IMG/VR virus record: IMGVR_UViG_3300032288_005337
Coordinates: 1-33,451 of that record
Reading direction: 5' to 3' (one strand)
DNA from: a virus
DNA: 33,451 nt
Shown here in pieces: positions 32,332 through 33,451 of this stretch. The notes beneath the pieces are model-generated. The model saw nothing but the letters and a program-made list of their open reading frames with translations, had not been told where the DNA came from and made no database searches. The stretch's first letter is position 1, and the number at the start of each line of letters is the position of its first letter. The position numbers and the translations under genes are program-made.

Positions 32332-32369
32332 GAGCATTTCGAATTCGCTACTTGAAGTGCTCTTTTTTT
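32331..32369 (+). terminator. Terminator closing the structural block
   Basis: A 10-bp stem AGAGCATTTC / GAAGTGCTCT with one T-G pair and a 13-base loop (GAATTCGCTACTT), followed by seven T residues. It marks the border between the tail genes and the replication genes. Confidence 0.85.
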
Positions 32370-32422
32370 GAAAAAATTTGGGCTACCAAAATATTTTTAT
32401 TATTATTAAGTAAATAAAGGTT

Positions 32423-33451
32423 ATGTTTTACATAGTAGAGACCCCCGAACAATTAGAAGAATTTTTTAATATAGGACACGACAAAGTGTTTATTGAACCT
32501 ATATTGTATAATGATCGCGTTCATCCTGCTTTAAACCACGTGTCTTTACTTTATATTAAACCATTAGTAAACGATAAAGGATATATACTATGTCTTAATC
32601 ATAATGAGGCGTTAAAATTAAATAAAACGCCTATAACGAATTTACTTGCATCATATAAGGAGATATATGTTCGTGATAGAAAGTCGTTTATATATTTTTT
32701 CCCGTTGAAAAATACAATAGATATTTCATTCTATGCACCTGAATATGTAGAACCTACTACACCAACTCATGAAACATTTTATCAAAATCATGGTCATAGA
32801 GATAATGTAAATACAATTATTCCATTAACTAAACATTATGAAAAATGTGAATTAATTTTTGATAAAGTAAAAGATTATTTTAAAACAGACAACACTAAAT
32901 TTAACAATAAAGCAACTAGTGTATTCTTTGCAATTGAAAGAAACGGTATTAAATTAAATAAACAACAATTTGACAAACATTTCGAACTAAATCATGAACA
33001 CTTTAGCATACAAGATGATACAATCTATACCCAGTACAATTTATATACTACAACTGGAAGGCCTTCCAATAGTTTTAATGGTATCAATTTTGCTGCCTTA
33101 GCTAAGGAAAATGGATGTAGAAAATCATTTATACCTAACAACAATAGATTTATTGAAATAGATATAAACGCTTATCATCCAACATTAGCAGCTCAATTAA
33201 TTGGTTATGATTTTGGAGATGAAACACCATATGAATATTTTGCTCGAGAAGCAGAAATTGAAGTAAATGAAGCTAAAATATTAATGTTCAGACAGTTATA
33301 CGGTGGTGTTTATAATGAATACAAATATATAGAATTTTTTCAATTAATTGAAGAACACGTAAATAAGTTATGGAAAGAATACACAACACATGGTTACATA
33401 TCTTGCCCTATCTCAGGGCATATATTGACAAACGATATAAAAGATATCAAT
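32423..33451 (+). CDS. Family A DNA polymerase, 3' end outside the window
   Basis: 343 visible residues of a replicative DNA polymerase, continuing beyond the window. Residues 1-130 look like a degenerate exonuclease-type fold (VFIEPILYNDRVHP; LLYIKPLVNDKGYILCLNHNEAL) without the usual DxE motif. After a helical thumb-like region comes TTTGRPSNSFNGINFAALAK, then the conserved family A motifs. Motif A is FIEIDINAYHPTLAAQLIG, where Asp247 matches E. coli Pol I Asp705. Motif B (O helix) is AKILMFRQLYGG with Lys285, Phe289, Tyr293 and Gly294 matching K758, F762, Y766 and G767. The residue corresponding to the steric-gate Glu710 is His252. Motif C is not reached. The ATG at 32423 follows AAAGGTT; the gene starts the replication region after the terminator. 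Confidence 0.9.
   Translation, partial: MFYIVETPEQLEEFFNIGHDKVFIEPILYNDRVHPALNHVSLLYIKPLVNDKGYILCLNHNEALKLNKTPITNLLASYKEIYVRDRKSFIYFFPLKNTIDISFYAPEYVEPTTPTHETFYQNHGHRDNVNTIIPLTKHYEKCELIFDKVKDYFKTDNTKFNNKATSVFFAIERNGIKLNKQQFDKHFELNHEHFSIQDDTIYTQYNLYTTTGRPSNSFNGINFAALAKENGCRKSFIPNNNRFIEIDINAYHPTLAAQLIGYDFGDETPYEYFAREAEIEVNEAKILMFRQLYGGVYNEYKYIEFFQLIEEHVNKLWKEYTTHGYISCPISGHILTNDIKDIN

Noticed and set aside
32391-32410. ATATTTTTATTATTATTAA before the polymerase gene as a late promoter
   Set aside because: It differs from ATATTTATAAY at several positions and is just T-rich; a replication gene would more likely use an early or middle promoter.
1-33451. tRNA genes, rRNA genes, insertion sequences or integrase
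   Set aside because: No cloverleaf, transposase or recombinase signatures were noticed; the only mobile element is the homing endonuclease.

Overview
The window is an all-plus-strand, AT-rich piece of a contractile-tailed (myovirus-type, T4-like) bacteriophage genome. This rests on a recognisable set of T4-type tail proteins: neck proteins like gp13 and gp14, a tail completion/sheath stabiliser like gp15, sheath (gp18), tube (gp19), a gp26-family baseplate/hub protein, a tape measure, a tube-initiator like gp48/54 and a LysM-like gp53 wedge protein. The host cannot be read directly. Genes mostly lack a Shine-Dalgarno sequence and start after A-rich leaders of the type AAATAAAAATG, which is typical of Bacteroidota and their phages, so a Bacteroidota host is a reasonable but unproven inference.

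Layout. 1-1563: the C-terminal part of a PhoH-like ATPase and two small genes, joined by TAATG stop/start overlaps. 1570-11662: a fiber/adhesin block with two giant repeat-rich fibers, a LamG-like structural protein, a Trp/Asn/Arg-repeat fiber and two small unknown genes. 11726-14920: the neck/tail-completion genes, interrupted by a GIY-YIG homing endonuclease. 14962-19045: a small fiber-like protein, a third giant fiber with 12 HAEG 14-mers and then 45 tandem 16-residue beta-roll repeats, and a small coiled-coil protein. 19104-21754: sheath and tube, ending in a strong terminator. 21855-25657: the gp26-like gene, an overlapping gene in the +1 frame, the tape measure and a small gene. 25691-32298: a small gene, tube initiator, gp53-like wedge, a hub protein fused to a C-terminal cysteine-peptidase/amidase-like domain, and one unknown gene, closed by a three-hairpin element with a terminator. 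32423-end: the N-terminal 343 residues of a family A DNA polymerase, which opens the replication region.

The genes work together as the tail and adsorption module: tube and sheath are built on the baseplate (initiator, wedge, hub with a wall-degrading domain), measured by the tape measure, closed by the neck proteins and decorated with several very long repeat fibers. A recurrent motif ATATTTATAAY(A) lies 22-30 bases before the first gene of most blocks. It is probably the phage late promoter. Its core TATTTATA is the reverse complement of the T4 late-promoter core TATAAATA. Portal, capsid, terminase, gp25 and gp6 homologues are not in the window.
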